A stretch of DNA of 32,063 nt from Nitratireductor aquimarinus (GCF_017255295.1 NZ_JAFKDE010000018.1:1-32063); one strand, 5' to 3'. Shown: positions 1 through 7,531, numbered from the stretch's first letter. Notes: generated by a model not told the origin, from the sequence alone. A program made the numbers and translations.

Positions 1-119
1 GCCGACGCTGCAAGCGGGAAACTCTGGTCGGGCTACGCCCTCCCGACGTTCCCCGCTTGCAGCGCAAAGTGGACTACTTTTGCGCCGCCCAATGGCCGAC
101 TTTTACTCCGCCGTTGACA
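1..119. mobile_element. Partial IS21-like insertion sequence, one terminus (element body lies to the left of the window)
   Basis: Read on the minus strand from base 119, the sequence begins TGTCAACGGCGGAGTAAAAG and contains a second block GGGCGGCGCAAAAGTAGTCC. A TGT start and repeated AAAAGT-x-G-x-CCA blocks near the end are what I associate with IS21-family termini. The sequence at 31943-32063 starts with a related TGT...ACGGCGG block and carries a second block matching this one at most positions. Recognisable reductase homology starts immediately inside base 120, so the boundary is placed at 119/120. No transposase gene is in the window; the family call is from terminal pattern only. Confidence 0.65.
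6..64. repeat. Inverted repeat (hairpin) inside the left IS terminus
   Basis: Arms CGCTGCAAGCGGG (6-18) and CCCGCTTGCAGCG (52-64) are perfect 13-bp complements, with a second nested stem GTCGGG (27-32) / CCCGAC (42-47). It lies in the subterminal part of the IS and may be the terminator following its last gene, or a transposition-related structure. There is no long T-run on either side. Confidence 0.6.
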
Positions 120-770
120 CCCGTAATGATCAAGGAACTGGCGAAGCTTGAAGGTGTGAGCATCCGCGTTGTTGATGCGGGTGTCGGCGACGACCCGGCT
201 GCGGCGAAGAAGATCGCAGCGCTCGAAGCGATTGACGGTCATGGTTCCGGCGAGCGTCGCATCACTTTTCGTTTTGGCCTTACCCCGGTCGAGCTTTCCG
301 GTGTCGACGGTCGTCTTCAGGAGGCCCGTTTCGAAGACAGGCAGGGCGAGCTCCTTGTCCTGCCATGCAGCGCCTTTATCACCGCGATTGGGTTCGCGGC
401 GCAGGAAGGGCTGCCCCGCGATGCGATGATCGGCGGGGCTGTGGACCCGGAAGCCGGTGTCATCGATGCTGGCCTTTATGCAACGGGCTGGTTTCGCCGT
501 GGCCCGCAAGGAACCATCCCTGACAACCGCGCTGATGCGCAGCGTCTGGCAGAGCGCATTCTAACTGACCTGCAGACAAATGACGGATCGGCGGTGAAGC
601 CAGGCTGCAAAGCTTTCCCTGGGTGGGCCGATGCGGTCGATTATCAGGGCTGGAAACGCATCGACGCAGCCGAAATCGCCGCCGCCCCGCAGAACCGCTG
701 CCGCGCCAAGATCGCTTCGCGGGACGCCATGCTGGCGCTCGCCTTTCAGAAAAAGGAGCCTCAACAATGA
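120..770 (+). CDS. 5'-truncated FprA/adrenodoxin-reductase-like ferredoxin (flavodoxin)-NADP+ reductase, C-terminal half
   Basis: The open frame runs in from the window edge without a stop (a TTG at 57 would allow a start), but family resemblance begins only about codon 123. What remains is the C-terminal half of the adrenodoxin reductase/FprA family: the FAD-contacting segment ATGWFRRGPQGTIPDN, followed by a helix and the typical tail with a GW-x-RIDAAE segment. The N-terminal FAD Rossmann motif GxGxxG and the NADPH-binding region are absent, so only about 217 residues of an expected 400 or more survive. The intact enzyme would move electrons between NADPH and a small carrier, presumably the flavodoxin that overlaps its stop codon by ATGA. 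Truncation by the IS end at 119/120 makes this very probably a non-functional remnant, although read-through from the IS could still transcribe the genes downstream. Family call good; loss of function inferred. Confidence 0.75.
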   Translation, partial: PVMIKELAKLEGVSIRVVDAGVGDDPAAAKKIAALEAIDGHGSGERRITFRFGLTPVELSGVDGRLQEARFEDRQGELLVLPCSAFITAIGFAAQEGLPRDAMIGGAVDPEAGVIDAGLYATGWFRRGPQGTIPDNRADAQRLAERILTDLQTNDGSAVKPGCKAFPGWADAVDYQGWKRIDAAEIAAAPQNRCRAKIASRDAMLALAFQKKEPQQ

Positions 771-1234
771 ACATTATGCTTCTTTACGGCACCGAGACCG
801 GCAATGCCGAAATGCTGGCCGAGGACATTGTGGGCGAGCTTTCAGGCGAGCACGATGTCGGTTGCTGCAATCTGTCGGATTTTTCGCCCGAAGCATTCGA
901 GACCGGCCGGCTTTATCTGATTGTCTGTTCATCATATGGCGATGGCGAATTGCCGGCTTCGGCGCAGCCCTTTGCCGCCGCTTTGCAGGCATCCACACCG
1001 GATCTGGCAGGCGTCCATTTCGGCATTTTCGGTCTGGGTGACAGCGAATACGAAGAGACTTTCGGCTTCGGCAGCAAGGGGCTTGCGGAACTGTTGGCCT
1101 CACAGGGCGCGGTGCAGATCGGCGAGCGCATAACGCATGATGCGTCAGGCGGCGATATGGCTGAAGATCTGGCTTTCCCCTGGGCCGCGCAGATCGTGGC
1201 GCTGGCCGAGGAAAAAGTCAGCGAGACCGCGTGA
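767..1234 (+). CDS. Flavodoxin-domain protein (short-chain, MioC/CysJ-type)
   Basis: This is a 155-residue single-domain flavodoxin, a cytosolic FMN electron carrier. The phosphate-binding loop GTETGNAE lies at residues 8-15, the second FMN loop SSYGDGELP near residue 53, and the third loop GLGDSEYEETF near residue 90. Length and motifs resemble the flavodoxin domains of MioC and sulfite reductase rather than long-chain FldA. The ATG overlaps the reductase stop (ATGA), with AAAAGGAG about 8 bases upstream as ribosome binding site, and its own stop overlaps the start of the pentapeptide gene. Reductase and flavodoxin were therefore almost certainly a co-translated redox pair. The electron acceptor cannot be read from the sequence. 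Confidence 0.9.
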   Translation: MNIMLLYGTETGNAEMLAEDIVGELSGEHDVGCCNLSDFSPEAFETGRLYLIVCSSYGDGELPASAQPFAAALQASTPDLAGVHFGIFGLGDSEYEETFGFGSKGLAELLASQGAVQIGERITHDASGGDMAEDLAFPWAAQIVALAEEKVSETA

Positions 1235-1833
1235 TGAAGGCGGCCGAGATACGGGCGCTGGTCTGCGCACCCTGGAGGCATGGAGATTGCGTAGACCTTT
1301 CCGGTGTCGTCTGCGAGGGCACCCTGGATCTAGCCGGGCTCGACCTTACGGGTGTGGACTTCACGGGCGCATCTTTTCCTGACGGTATCGATGCGACGGG
1401 CACCCGCTTTCTCGGCGTAAGCTGGTTCAGCAATGCGCGTTTTGGCGGAAAGACCCTTTTCGCACATGCGGTGTTCACCAATGATGCCCGCTTCGATCAG
1501 GCGATTTTTGCTGCTGAAGCATGTTTCGAAGGAGCGGAGTTCCGCGGCATCGCACGGTTTGACAGGGCGGACTTTGCAATGGGAGCGAATTTTCAGCGTG
1601 TCGCGTGCTACGGGAATTTTTCGCTGCACGGCGTGTGGGTGCGGGGAAAGGCGTCTTTCCAAAAGGCCGAGTGGCTGGGCGGATTGTGGTGCGAGGCCGC
1701 GCAATTGCCGGAAAACGCAGACTTCGCTGACACGCAGGTGCATGGTCGCCTTTGGCTGCGCAATGCGCTTGTGGGAAACAGGCGATTGCGGAGCGGCACC
1801 TTCCCGCTTTCCTACGGCTACACCTACAATTGA
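1234..1833 (+). CDS. Pentapeptide-repeat protein
   Basis: A 199-residue protein with a run of A(D/N)-L/F-xx pentapeptide repeats from about residue 25 to 175, for example LDLAG-LDLTG-VDFTG-ASF and later ARFDQ, ACFEG, AEFRG, ARFDR, ADFAM, ANFQR. These should fold into a right-handed quadrilateral beta-helix. No signal peptide or membrane segment is visible. The start at 1234 overlaps the flavodoxin stop (TGATG); a GTG at 1231 in the same frame is less likely. Function is unknown: pentapeptide proteins range from gyrase protectors to structural parts of redox complexes, and the coupling to a flavodoxin and its reductase suggests a partner role. The 3' end overlaps the convergent IclR gene by 10 bp. 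Confidence 0.8.
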   Translation: MKAAEIRALVCAPWRHGDCVDLSGVVCEGTLDLAGLDLTGVDFTGASFPDGIDATGTRFLGVSWFSNARFGGKTLFAHAVFTNDARFDQAIFAAEACFEGAEFRGIARFDRADFAMGANFQRVACYGNFSLHGVWVRGKASFQKAEWLGGLWCEAAQLPENADFADTQVHGRLWLRNALVGNRRLRSGTFPLSYGYTYN

Positions 1834-2642
1834 TCGGCTGACCAGCCGCGATAACCCAGCGCTTCGGACATGGCGCGTGCGACGGCCTTGAGCTCCTGCT
1901 CGATTTTCCCGGCGTGGGGCCCGTCCTCGGCGAAGACGCTGGCGTGGCCGGTTACATTGATGGCGCCGACGGCGCGCGCTTGGTGGTCGTGGATGGCAAC
2001 CGCAGCGGATCCGATCTCAGGTTCGAAGTTCGCGACGCTCCAGGCGATCCCGCGCGCGCGATCCGCCAGTAGCTGTTTTTCAAGCTCGGCAAGCGTCGTG
2101 CGCGTTTTGGTCGTGAAGGATTCCATTGCCTGACCGGCATAGAGCGAACGAAGCGATGCGATCGGCAGTTCCGCCAGAAGAATGCGGCCGATCGTTGTCG
2201 CATGGGCCTGCAATCTTGTGCCTTCGCGCACCGTGCTGGCGAGGTGGGAATTCGGCGTTTCGCGCGCCAGATACACGATCTCACGCCCCTCCAGAACGCC
2301 AAGATGTGCTGACAGGTTAAGCGAATCGACAAGCTGCTTGAGGAACGGTCGCGCCACCTGAAGGATGCTGCGTTCGTTCAGCGCTTCCGACGCCAGCGCG
2401 ATCAGTCCGGTACCGAGGCGATAACCACCATCGTCGGCAATCGGTTCGATGATGCTTTCAGTCTCGAGCGTTGCAAGAAGGCGGATGAGCGTGGTGCGAT
2501 TTATGTCGAGCGCTTTTGCGGCATTGCTGATGTTGCGGCACCGATTGCCCGCCGCGATATAACGAAGCAGTGCAATCGCCCTTGTGACGGGAGGAACGAC
2601 GTAAAGTGGTTCTTTCGTTTCTGTTTTTTGCTCTTCCGCCAC
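1824..2642 (-). CDS. IclR-family transcriptional regulator
   Basis: A 272-residue protein. An N-terminal winged helix-turn-helix (about residues 20-80: ...ISNAAKALDINRTTLIRLLATLE...) is followed by the IclR effector-binding GAF-like domain with the typical segments LGVLEGREIVYLARE, HATTIGRILLAEL and ARGIAWSVANFEPEIGSAAVAI. IclR proteins are dimeric repressors or activators of catabolic or efflux genes that bind small organic acids or aromatics. No target is obvious: upstream lies a 279-bp gap and then the 3' end of the sulfide operon, so it may act on itself or on genes elsewhere. It converges with and overlaps the pentapeptide gene by 10 bp. Confidence 0.9.
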   Translation of the reverse strand: MAEEQKTETKEPLYVVPPVTRAIALLRYIAAGNRCRNISNAAKALDINRTTLIRLLATLETESIIEPIADDGGYRLGTGLIALASEALNERSILQVARPFLKQLVDSLNLSAHLGVLEGREIVYLARETPNSHLASTVREGTRLQAHATTIGRILLAELPIASLRSLYAGQAMESFTTKTRTTLAELEKQLLADRARGIAWSVANFEPEIGSAAVAIHDHQARAVGAINVTGHASVFAEDGPHAGKIEQELKAVARAMSEALGYRGWSADQL

Positions 2643-2887
2643 GAACGGCCCCGCTGAATTGCTCTTATTTGGCCGCGTTTATCATATTTGAACAGCATGC
2701 AGTAGATGGCTGTGCCGATAACTTGGCAAACAGCGGTTTCTGTCACACTTATGGTGCACAGCAGGGATCCATTCAGTATACAACGACTGCACAGCGTAAC
2801 GACGGCTTTTGACGGGGCCGTGGAAAGTCGCGAAAGGGAAGACCTCTGGATCCCCGGTGCTTGCGAAGGAAGAGAAAATTCCTTGCC

Positions 2888-2913
2888 CCCGGAGCCGCTT
2901 TGCGGGCTCCGGG
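2888..2913 (-). terminator. Hairpin downstream of the SulP gene (probable end of the sulfide operon)
   Basis: Perfect 9-bp arms CCCGGAGCC (2888-2896) and GGCTCCGGG (2905-2913) with an 8-base loop, 8 bases beyond the SulP stop. The minus-strand sequence after the stem is GGCAAGGAATTTTC, a weak U-tract some distance from the stem, so termination efficiency is uncertain. The remaining bases up to 2642 hold no gene I can support; they should include the IclR promoter. Confidence 0.55.
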
Positions 2914-2921
2914 CGCGGGCG

Positions 2922-4706
2922 TCAGGCGTCGATGGTCGCTCTTTCCATTACAGGTTGACGGGGTTCCCTGAGCGCCGAAACCGCTTCGTGCTGGCTGAGG
3001 AAGACCCTGCCGTTGAGATGTTTCAGGAATTCAGTGTCCCCGAGGCGGTCCATGACCGGCCCTTTGACCTCCGACAGGTGAAAGCCGAGGTCGGCATCGG
3101 CGAGGCGACGGTTGATCTCTTCGAGGCTTTCCAGCGCCGATGCATCGATCGCGTTAACAGCCGAACACATCAGGATCACGTGCTTGAGGTCCGGCCGGGC
3201 GGCCACGTGCTTGGCGATCGTGTCTTCAAGGTAGCGCGAATTGGCAAAGTACAGGCTTTCATCGACGCGGATCGACAGGATTTCCGGGCTGGTGAGGACG
3301 GAATGCCGTTCGATGTTGCGGTAGTGCTCGGTGCCGGGCACCTGGCCGATGATGGCCGTGTGTGGCTTGCTGGTCCGGTAAAGGTGCAGCAGCAGCGACA
3401 GCAGGACACCGGCAACGATGCCGAGTTCGACGCCCCAGCCAAGCGTGACGAGGATGGTGGCGGCCATGGCTGCGAAGTCGGATCTGGAATAGGCGAAGAC
3501 CCGGCGCACCGCTCCGAAATCCACCAGCGAGAGCACGGCAACGATGATCGTTGCGGCAAGCGTCGCCTGCGGCAGGCTGGCGAGCAGCGGGGTGAGGAAC
3601 AAAGCTGCGAGCGCGATCCCGACAGCGGTGAAAACGCCTGCGGCAGGGGTCTGTGCGCCGGCGTCGAAATTGACCACGGAGCGCGCAAAGCCGCCGGTCA
3701 CGGGATAGCCGGATGAAAGACCGGCAGCAATGTTGGCGGCACCCAGTCCGATCAGCTCCTGATCGGGATTGATGCGCTGCCGCCGCTTGGCCGCAAGGGT
3801 CTGCCCCACGGAAACGGATTCGACAAAGCCGACCACCGAAATGAGGAAGGCAGGTACGAGAAGCGTCGACAGGAGATCGAGCGAGAGAGCAGGTGCGCCG
3901 AAGGCTGGCAGGCCCTGCGGTATCGCGCCAACCAGCGCGACGCCGCGCGTACCCAGATCGAGGGCGGTAGCCAGTGCAACCGTTGCTGCAACCGCGAGGA
4001 TCGGAGCTGCTTTCGCCACCATGTCTGCGGCGCGCGCAGGGATGCCCGCGGCGACCAGCAGGGGCTTTAGATATTTGCGGGCGAAATACAGGAAGGCCAG
4101 AACGCTGACGCCGATGGCGAGCGTGACCGGATTGATGGCGGTGAACTGACCGGACAGCGATCCGAGGATTTCTGGAAGCGTGCCGCCGCCACCCGATACG
4201 CCGAGGATGTGGCGAAGCTGTCCGGCAGCGATCAGCAGGCCCGATGCGGTGATGAAGCCCGATATCACCGGATGTGACAGGAAATTGGCGAGGAAGCCGA
4301 GCCTGAAAATGCCCATGATGATGAGCATGCCACCGGACAGCAGCGCCAGCGCGATTGCTGCGGTGAGATAGTCCAGCGTGCCCTGCGCTGCAATCTGCCC
4401 GACGGCCGAGGCGGTCATCAGCGAGACGACGGCGACGGGGCCGACAGCGAGTGTGCGGCTGGTGCCGAATATCGCATAGGCCACCAGAGGCAGGATCGAG
4501 GCGTAGAGGCCGACTTCTGCCGGCAGGCCGGCCAGCATGGCGTAGGCGAGTGATTGCGGGATCAGCATGATCGTGACGATGACCGCAGCCAGAAGGTCGC
4601 TGGTCAGCACCGTTCCGTCATAGTCCCTGATCCATTGGAGAAACGGAAAATATCGAGATGCTTTGGTCATGATCGGTCTGTCACGCGAATAAGGGGTGGA
4701 CGCCAT
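2922..4706 (-). CDS. SulP-family inorganic anion (sulfate-type) transporter with STAS domain
   Basis: A 594-residue membrane protein. The N-terminal SulP signature is clear (DLLAAVIVTIMLIPQSLAYA, followed by AGLPAEVGLYASILPLVAYAIFG), about 10-14 hydrophobic segments follow, and a cytosolic STAS domain fills roughly residues 475-580 with the conserved NAIDASALESLEEI segment. SulP proteins move sulfate, bicarbonate or related anions across the inner membrane. As last gene of the bigR operon it probably handles sulfite or sulfate made by persulfide oxidation, or supplies a counter-anion; this is inferred from position. Neither possible ATG (4706, or 4670 giving MTKASRYF) has a clear Shine-Dalgarno sequence, so the start is uncertain by 12 codons. 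Confidence 0.9.
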   Translation of the reverse strand: MASTPYSRDRPIMTKASRYFPFLQWIRDYDGTVLTSDLLAAVIVTIMLIPQSLAYAMLAGLPAEVGLYASILPLVAYAIFGTSRTLAVGPVAVVSLMTASAVGQIAAQGTLDYLTAAIALALLSGGMLIIMGIFRLGFLANFLSHPVISGFITASGLLIAAGQLRHILGVSGGGGTLPEILGSLSGQFTAINPVTLAIGVSVLAFLYFARKYLKPLLVAAGIPARAADMVAKAAPILAVAATVALATALDLGTRGVALVGAIPQGLPAFGAPALSLDLLSTLLVPAFLISVVGFVESVSVGQTLAAKRRQRINPDQELIGLGAANIAAGLSSGYPVTGGFARSVVNFDAGAQTPAAGVFTAVGIALAALFLTPLLASLPQATLAATIIVAVLSLVDFGAVRRVFAYSRSDFAAMAATILVTLGWGVELGIVAGVLLSLLLHLYRTSKPHTAIIGQVPGTEHYRNIERHSVLTSPEILSIRVDESLYFANSRYLEDTIAKHVAARPDLKHVILMCSAVNAIDASALESLEEINRRLADADLGFHLSEVKGPVMDRLGDTEFLKHLNGRVFLSQHEAVSALREPRQPVMERATIDA

Positions 4707-4745
4707 CGCGTCCGGCGCGATGGCGTGGGGTCGGTTACCGGCAGA

Positions 4746-5108
4746 TCACTGCCTGATGGATGAGTAGAGCACGGCGGCCCGTGCGCCGGATCGGCAATAT
4801 CCCAGAACCGGCCCGTCGAAGGCTTTCATAGCTTCCTTGAAGCGGTCGGCCTGTGCCGCCGACGGCGCTCCCGTGACCGGGACATGGACGGCTTTCATGC
4901 CGTGGTTCTCCGCCTCGCAGGCAATGACCGCGAATGCGGGCTGACCCGGCTCTTCATTGTCGGGCCGCGCGCAGAGAATGGCGACATAGCCTTCCTGCGC
5001 CAGTTGAGCGATGTCTTCGGGCCGAACCTGCCCGGCGGTCGCGAAACGTTCGTCGATCTTCCGGACGTTCGTTTTCCCGGATTTCCGGAAAAGACTAAAG
5101 GGCCACAT
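4746..5108 (-). CDS. DUF442/TIGR01244-type sulfurtransferase (rhodanese-like, phosphatase fold)
   Basis: A 120-residue cytosolic protein beginning MWPFSLFRKSGK, with the segment RKIDERFATAGQVRPEDIAQLAQEGY typical of this family and an active-site loop GYCRSGARA near residue 107, the cysteine being the presumed persulfide carrier. The open frame extends upstream but the ATG at 5108 is two bases after the stop of the YeeE gene, so translation is probably coupled. In Xylella and Agrobacterium the Blh protein of the bigR operon carries such a domain fused to the persulfide dioxygenase; here the two are separate genes in one operon. Likely role: sulfur transfer between (glutathione) persulfide, thiosulfate and sulfite. 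Confidence 0.85.
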   Translation of the reverse strand: MWPFSLFRKSGKTNVRKIDERFATAGQVRPEDIAQLAQEGYVAILCARPDNEEPGQPAFAVIACEAENHGMKAVHVPVTGAPSAAQADRFKEAMKAFDGPVLGYCRSGARAAVLYSSIRQ

Positions 5109-5110
5109 TT

Positions 5111-5554
5111 TCAGACCGCCTTTCCGGCTGCGCGTGCGGCCATGGTGTGCCGGGCAATTCTGGCAAGCGCGATGCCGGCGACCATCGAGCCGACGAATAC
5201 CCAGGCATCGGAATAGCCCAGCCCCAGCGCCGGGATTGCGCCGCCCGGGCAAAAGCCGGTGATGCCCCAGCCGATGCCGAACACAGCCGAGCCTGCGAGA
5301 AGCGGCAGATCGATATCCCGGCGCGTCGGCAGGTGGAACAGCCGGTCAAAGACCGGTGCTTTGCGCTTCAGGACAAATGTGTATCCGATGGCGGTAACCA
5401 CGAGGGCGCCGCCCATGACGAAGGCGAGGGAAGGATCCCAGCTTCCGGCAATATCGAAGAAGTTCAGCACCTTTGCCGGATTTGCCATGCCGGAGAGTGC
5501 AATGCCGGCCCCGAAGATCAGGCCAATGACGAGAGCGGAGAAGATCCGGGTCAT
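5111..5554 (-). CDS. YeeE/YedE-family (DUF6691) membrane protein, second half-transporter
   Basis: A 147-residue protein with about four hydrophobic segments. It has the family features GAGIALSGMANPAKVLNFFDIAG near the N-terminus and WGITGFCPGGAIPALG near residue 105, where the cysteine lies in the pore-lining loop known in YeeE-type thiosulfate uptake proteins. It forms a pair with the neighbouring half: start and stop share a base (TAATG), implying translational coupling and a heteromeric channel. Substrate is a reduced sulfur species (thiosulfate, sulfide or persulfide) by family and context; direction of transport is not evident. Confidence 0.88.
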   Translation of the reverse strand: MTRIFSALVIGLIFGAGIALSGMANPAKVLNFFDIAGSWDPSLAFVMGGALVVTAIGYTFVLKRKAPVFDRLFHLPTRRDIDLPLLAGSAVFGIGWGITGFCPGGAIPALGLGYSDAWVFVGSMVAGIALARIARHTMAARAAGKAV

Positions 5555-5982
5555 TAAAGACCTCCGATGACGTGACGGATGACAAAGACGGTGATGGCGG
5601 TCGACGCCATGAATGTGAGCGTTGCGACGATCGAGCGAGGCGAAACACGCGCCATGCCGCAGACACCATGGCCGGAGGTGCAGCCCGAACCGAAATAAGC
5701 GCCGGCACCCGCAATCAGCCCGCCGACGATGAGCCAGGGCGCAGGGGTGGGGCTTTCAAAGGGAATGGTGTAGCCCGTCAGGCCCACGATCAATGCCGGT
5801 GCGCCGATGGCTCCGACAATGAATGCCGCGCGCCAGCCCCAGTCGCTTGAAAGGGGTGGGATGAGAGCGGAGAGGATTCCGGTCATGCCGGCTATGCGGC
5901 CGTGGAAAGCCATCAGCAGCACTGCGGCAAGGCCGATCAGGCTGCCGCCCAGCAGCGAGAGCCACGGGGTGAATTCAGTCAT
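5554..5982 (-). CDS. YeeE/YedE-family membrane protein, first half-transporter
   Basis: A 142-residue membrane protein with about four hydrophobic segments and the hallmark [15 protein letters not shown] near residue 100, whose cysteines correspond to sulfur-relaying residues of YeeE-type transporters. A start at 5982 has AAGGA 9-13 bases upstream. It pairs with the second half-protein, which begins on the last base of its stop codon. The 151-bp gap to the upstream dioxygenase gene contains GC-rich inverted segments but no gene. Role inferred: transport of sulfide, thiosulfate or a related species during H2S detoxification. Confidence 0.9.
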   Translation of the reverse strand: MTEFTPWLSLLGGSLIGLAAVLLMAFHGRIAGMTGILSALIPPLSSDWGWRAAFIVGAIGAPALIVGLTGYTIPFESPTPAPWLIVGGLIAGAGAYFGSGCTSGHGVCGMARVSPRSIVATLTFMASTAITVFVIRHVIGGL

Positions 5983-6133
5983 TTATTCTAGGTCCTTGAT
6001 GTCGACGGTTTGAGGAGTGCTCAGGCCGGGGGAAGTGGTGGGCGGTTCCAGGTGGTGTGCTTCTCCGGGAAGGCGGCCGTTCCGCCCCCTTTCCCTTTTG
6101 TCGCTGGGCTCCACCCAGAACTGCAATCCTCCA

Positions 6134-7018
6134 TCAGTCGTCCCAGGCGGCACCTTCCAGCAGGTTCATCGGAATCTTGAGATAGCGCTGTCCGTTCTTC
6201 TCGGGTTCCGGCAGCCGTCCGGCATTGGTGTTGATCTGCAGGGCGTGCAGGATCAACTTCGGCATGGAAAGCGTCTTGTCGCGCGCGTCCCGTGCGGTGA
6301 CGAACTCCGATTCAGTCTTGTAGACCGACATATGGATGTTCTTCGCCTTCTGCTCGGCCACGGTCGATTCCCACATGGGCTCTCGCCCGCCCGGCTGATA
6401 GTCGTGGCCGGTGAAGATGCGCGTTTCGTCGGGCAGGGCCAGAATATCCTGAATGGACTTCCAGAGTTCTGTCGCGCTGCCGCCGGGAAAGTCCGCGCGG
6501 GCCGTGCCGCCATCAGGCATGAACAGTGTGTCGTGAACAAAAGCGGCGTCACCGATCACATACGTGATCGAAGCGAGCGTATGGCCGGGTGAGAACATCA
6601 CCTTTGCAGGGATGTTGCCGATCTTGAAGGTCTCGCCATCGGCGAAGAGCTTGTCCCACTGCGAGCCGTCTGCCGGGAAATCGGGCCAGTTGTAAAACCC
6701 CTTCCACAGCTTCTGGACCTCTGTCACCTTCTCACCGATTGCGGTCGGCGCTCCGGTTTTGTCCCTGAGATAGGCAGCGGCAGAAAAGTGGTCGGCGTGC
6801 GGATGCGTGTCGAGAATCCACTCGATCTCATAGCCCTTGCTGGCAATGAAGTTGAGAATGTTGTCGGCATGTGTGGTCGCTGTCGCTGCCGACTTCTCGT
6901 CATAGTCGAGAACAGGGTCGATGATGGCGCATTTGCCGGTTTCAGGATCGGCGACGACATACTGGATCGACCAGGTGCGCGGATCAAAAAAGCCGGTAAC
7001 TTCGGGCTTGGCTGTCAT
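6134..7018 (-). CDS. blh: ETHE1-like persulfide dioxygenase (MBL-fold hydrolase, Blh type)
   Basis: A 294-residue metallo-beta-lactamase-fold protein. The iron-binding motif THPHADH lies near residue 66, with further ligands in SPGHTLASI (about 120), VHDTLFMPDGGTARADFPGG (about 140) and FTGHDYQPGG (about 195), the pattern of ETHE1-like sulfur dioxygenases. These use O2 and Fe(II) to turn glutathione persulfide into sulfite. A start at 7018 is preferred over the frame-extending ATG at 7156 because AAGAGGACG lies just upstream and the protein then begins MTAKPEVTGFFDPRTWSIQYVV, as in the family. Compared with Blh of Xylella or Agrobacterium it lacks the sulfurtransferase domain, which is a separate gene here. 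Second gene of the BigR-controlled operon, 156 bp after bigR. Confidence 0.92.
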   Translation of the reverse strand: MTAKPEVTGFFDPRTWSIQYVVADPETGKCAIIDPVLDYDEKSAATATTHADNILNFIASKGYEIEWILDTHPHADHFSAAAYLRDKTGAPTAIGEKVTEVQKLWKGFYNWPDFPADGSQWDKLFADGETFKIGNIPAKVMFSPGHTLASITYVIGDAAFVHDTLFMPDGGTARADFPGGSATELWKSIQDILALPDETRIFTGHDYQPGGREPMWESTVAEQKAKNIHMSVYKTESEFVTARDARDKTLSMPKLILHALQINTNAGRLPEPEKNGQRYLKIPMNLLEGAAWDD

Positions 7019-7174
7019 GGAAACGTCCTCTTGTTCATTGTCATGATCGACAGGCGGCTGACAGTCGAATGATGCTGTCTGCGTTTCTGTGCGGATGTTG
7101 TCTTGTGGTTGATTTGTGCGCTGACGATGAGCGGCGCTGGTTGGGCTGGTTGGCACGCTTCAGGCGGCGGGTGA

Positions 7175-7495
7175 TCAGGTGTCGGCTGAGCAGTAGTGAT
7201 TGTAGAGCACGCCCACCACCTCACGCGCGATGTCGACCTCGATGTGGTACCAGATGGTCTGACCGTCGCGGCGGCCGGCAATGATGCCGTCCCGACGCAG
7301 CAGCGCCAGATGCTGCGAAACCGTGGAATCGCGAATGCCGAGGAACTCCGCGAGTTGCCCAACGGATTTCTCACCGTCGTTCAGGCTGCAAAGGATCAAA
7401 AGGCGGTGCGGGTTCGACAGCGCCTTCATCAGCTCGCTCGCCTGGTCTACGGCGGTGCGCATTTCATCCGGGTTGATGGCAGTTTTAATATTCAT
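7175..7495 (-). CDS. bigR: BigR/SqrR-type ArsR-family repressor, persulfide sensor
   Basis: A 106-residue winged-helix repressor of the ArsR family with recognition helix SVGQLAEFLGIRDSTVSQHLALLRRDG. Cys36 (LLILC) and Cys102 (YNHYC) are 66 residues apart, the same spacing as the redox pair Cys42/Cys108 of Xylella BigR and Cys41/Cys107 of SqrR, which form a polysulfide bridge on exposure to persulfides and release DNA. The metal-binding ELCVCDL motif of arsenic-sensing ArsR is absent. It heads the sulfide operon and sits just behind its own operator. No Shine-Dalgarno sequence precedes the ATG at 7495, and the predicted transcription start falls on it. Confidence 0.93.
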   Translation of the reverse strand: MNIKTAINPDEMRTAVDQASELMKALSNPHRLLILCSLNDGEKSVGQLAEFLGIRDSTVSQHLALLRRDGIIAGRRDGQTIWYHIEVDIAREVVGVLYNHYCSADT

Positions 7496-7502
7496 GAATT
7501 CG

Positions 7503-7531
7503 TATATACGTTAATGCGTATATATAGTCAA
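7503..7531 (-). promoter_or_regulatory. bigR operon promoter with embedded BigR operator
   Basis: A perfect 22-bp palindrome has arms TATATACG (7503-7510) and CGTATATA (7517-7524) around TTAATG. On the minus strand TTGACT (7531-7526) and TATATA (7508-7503) are 17 bases apart, a near-ideal sigma70 promoter. The palindrome covers the spacer and the -10 box. Seven bases separate the -10 box from the bigR ATG, so transcription should start at or next to the start codon. Repressor binding would directly block RNA polymerase. Palindrome and boxes are seen; BigR binding is inferred from family knowledge. Confidence 0.8.

Noticed and set aside
2706-3716. 336-residue open frame on the plus strand entering the SulP gene
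   Set aside because: Lies mostly antisense to the STAS-containing half of SulP and has a low-complexity charged product; codon pattern follows the SulP frame.
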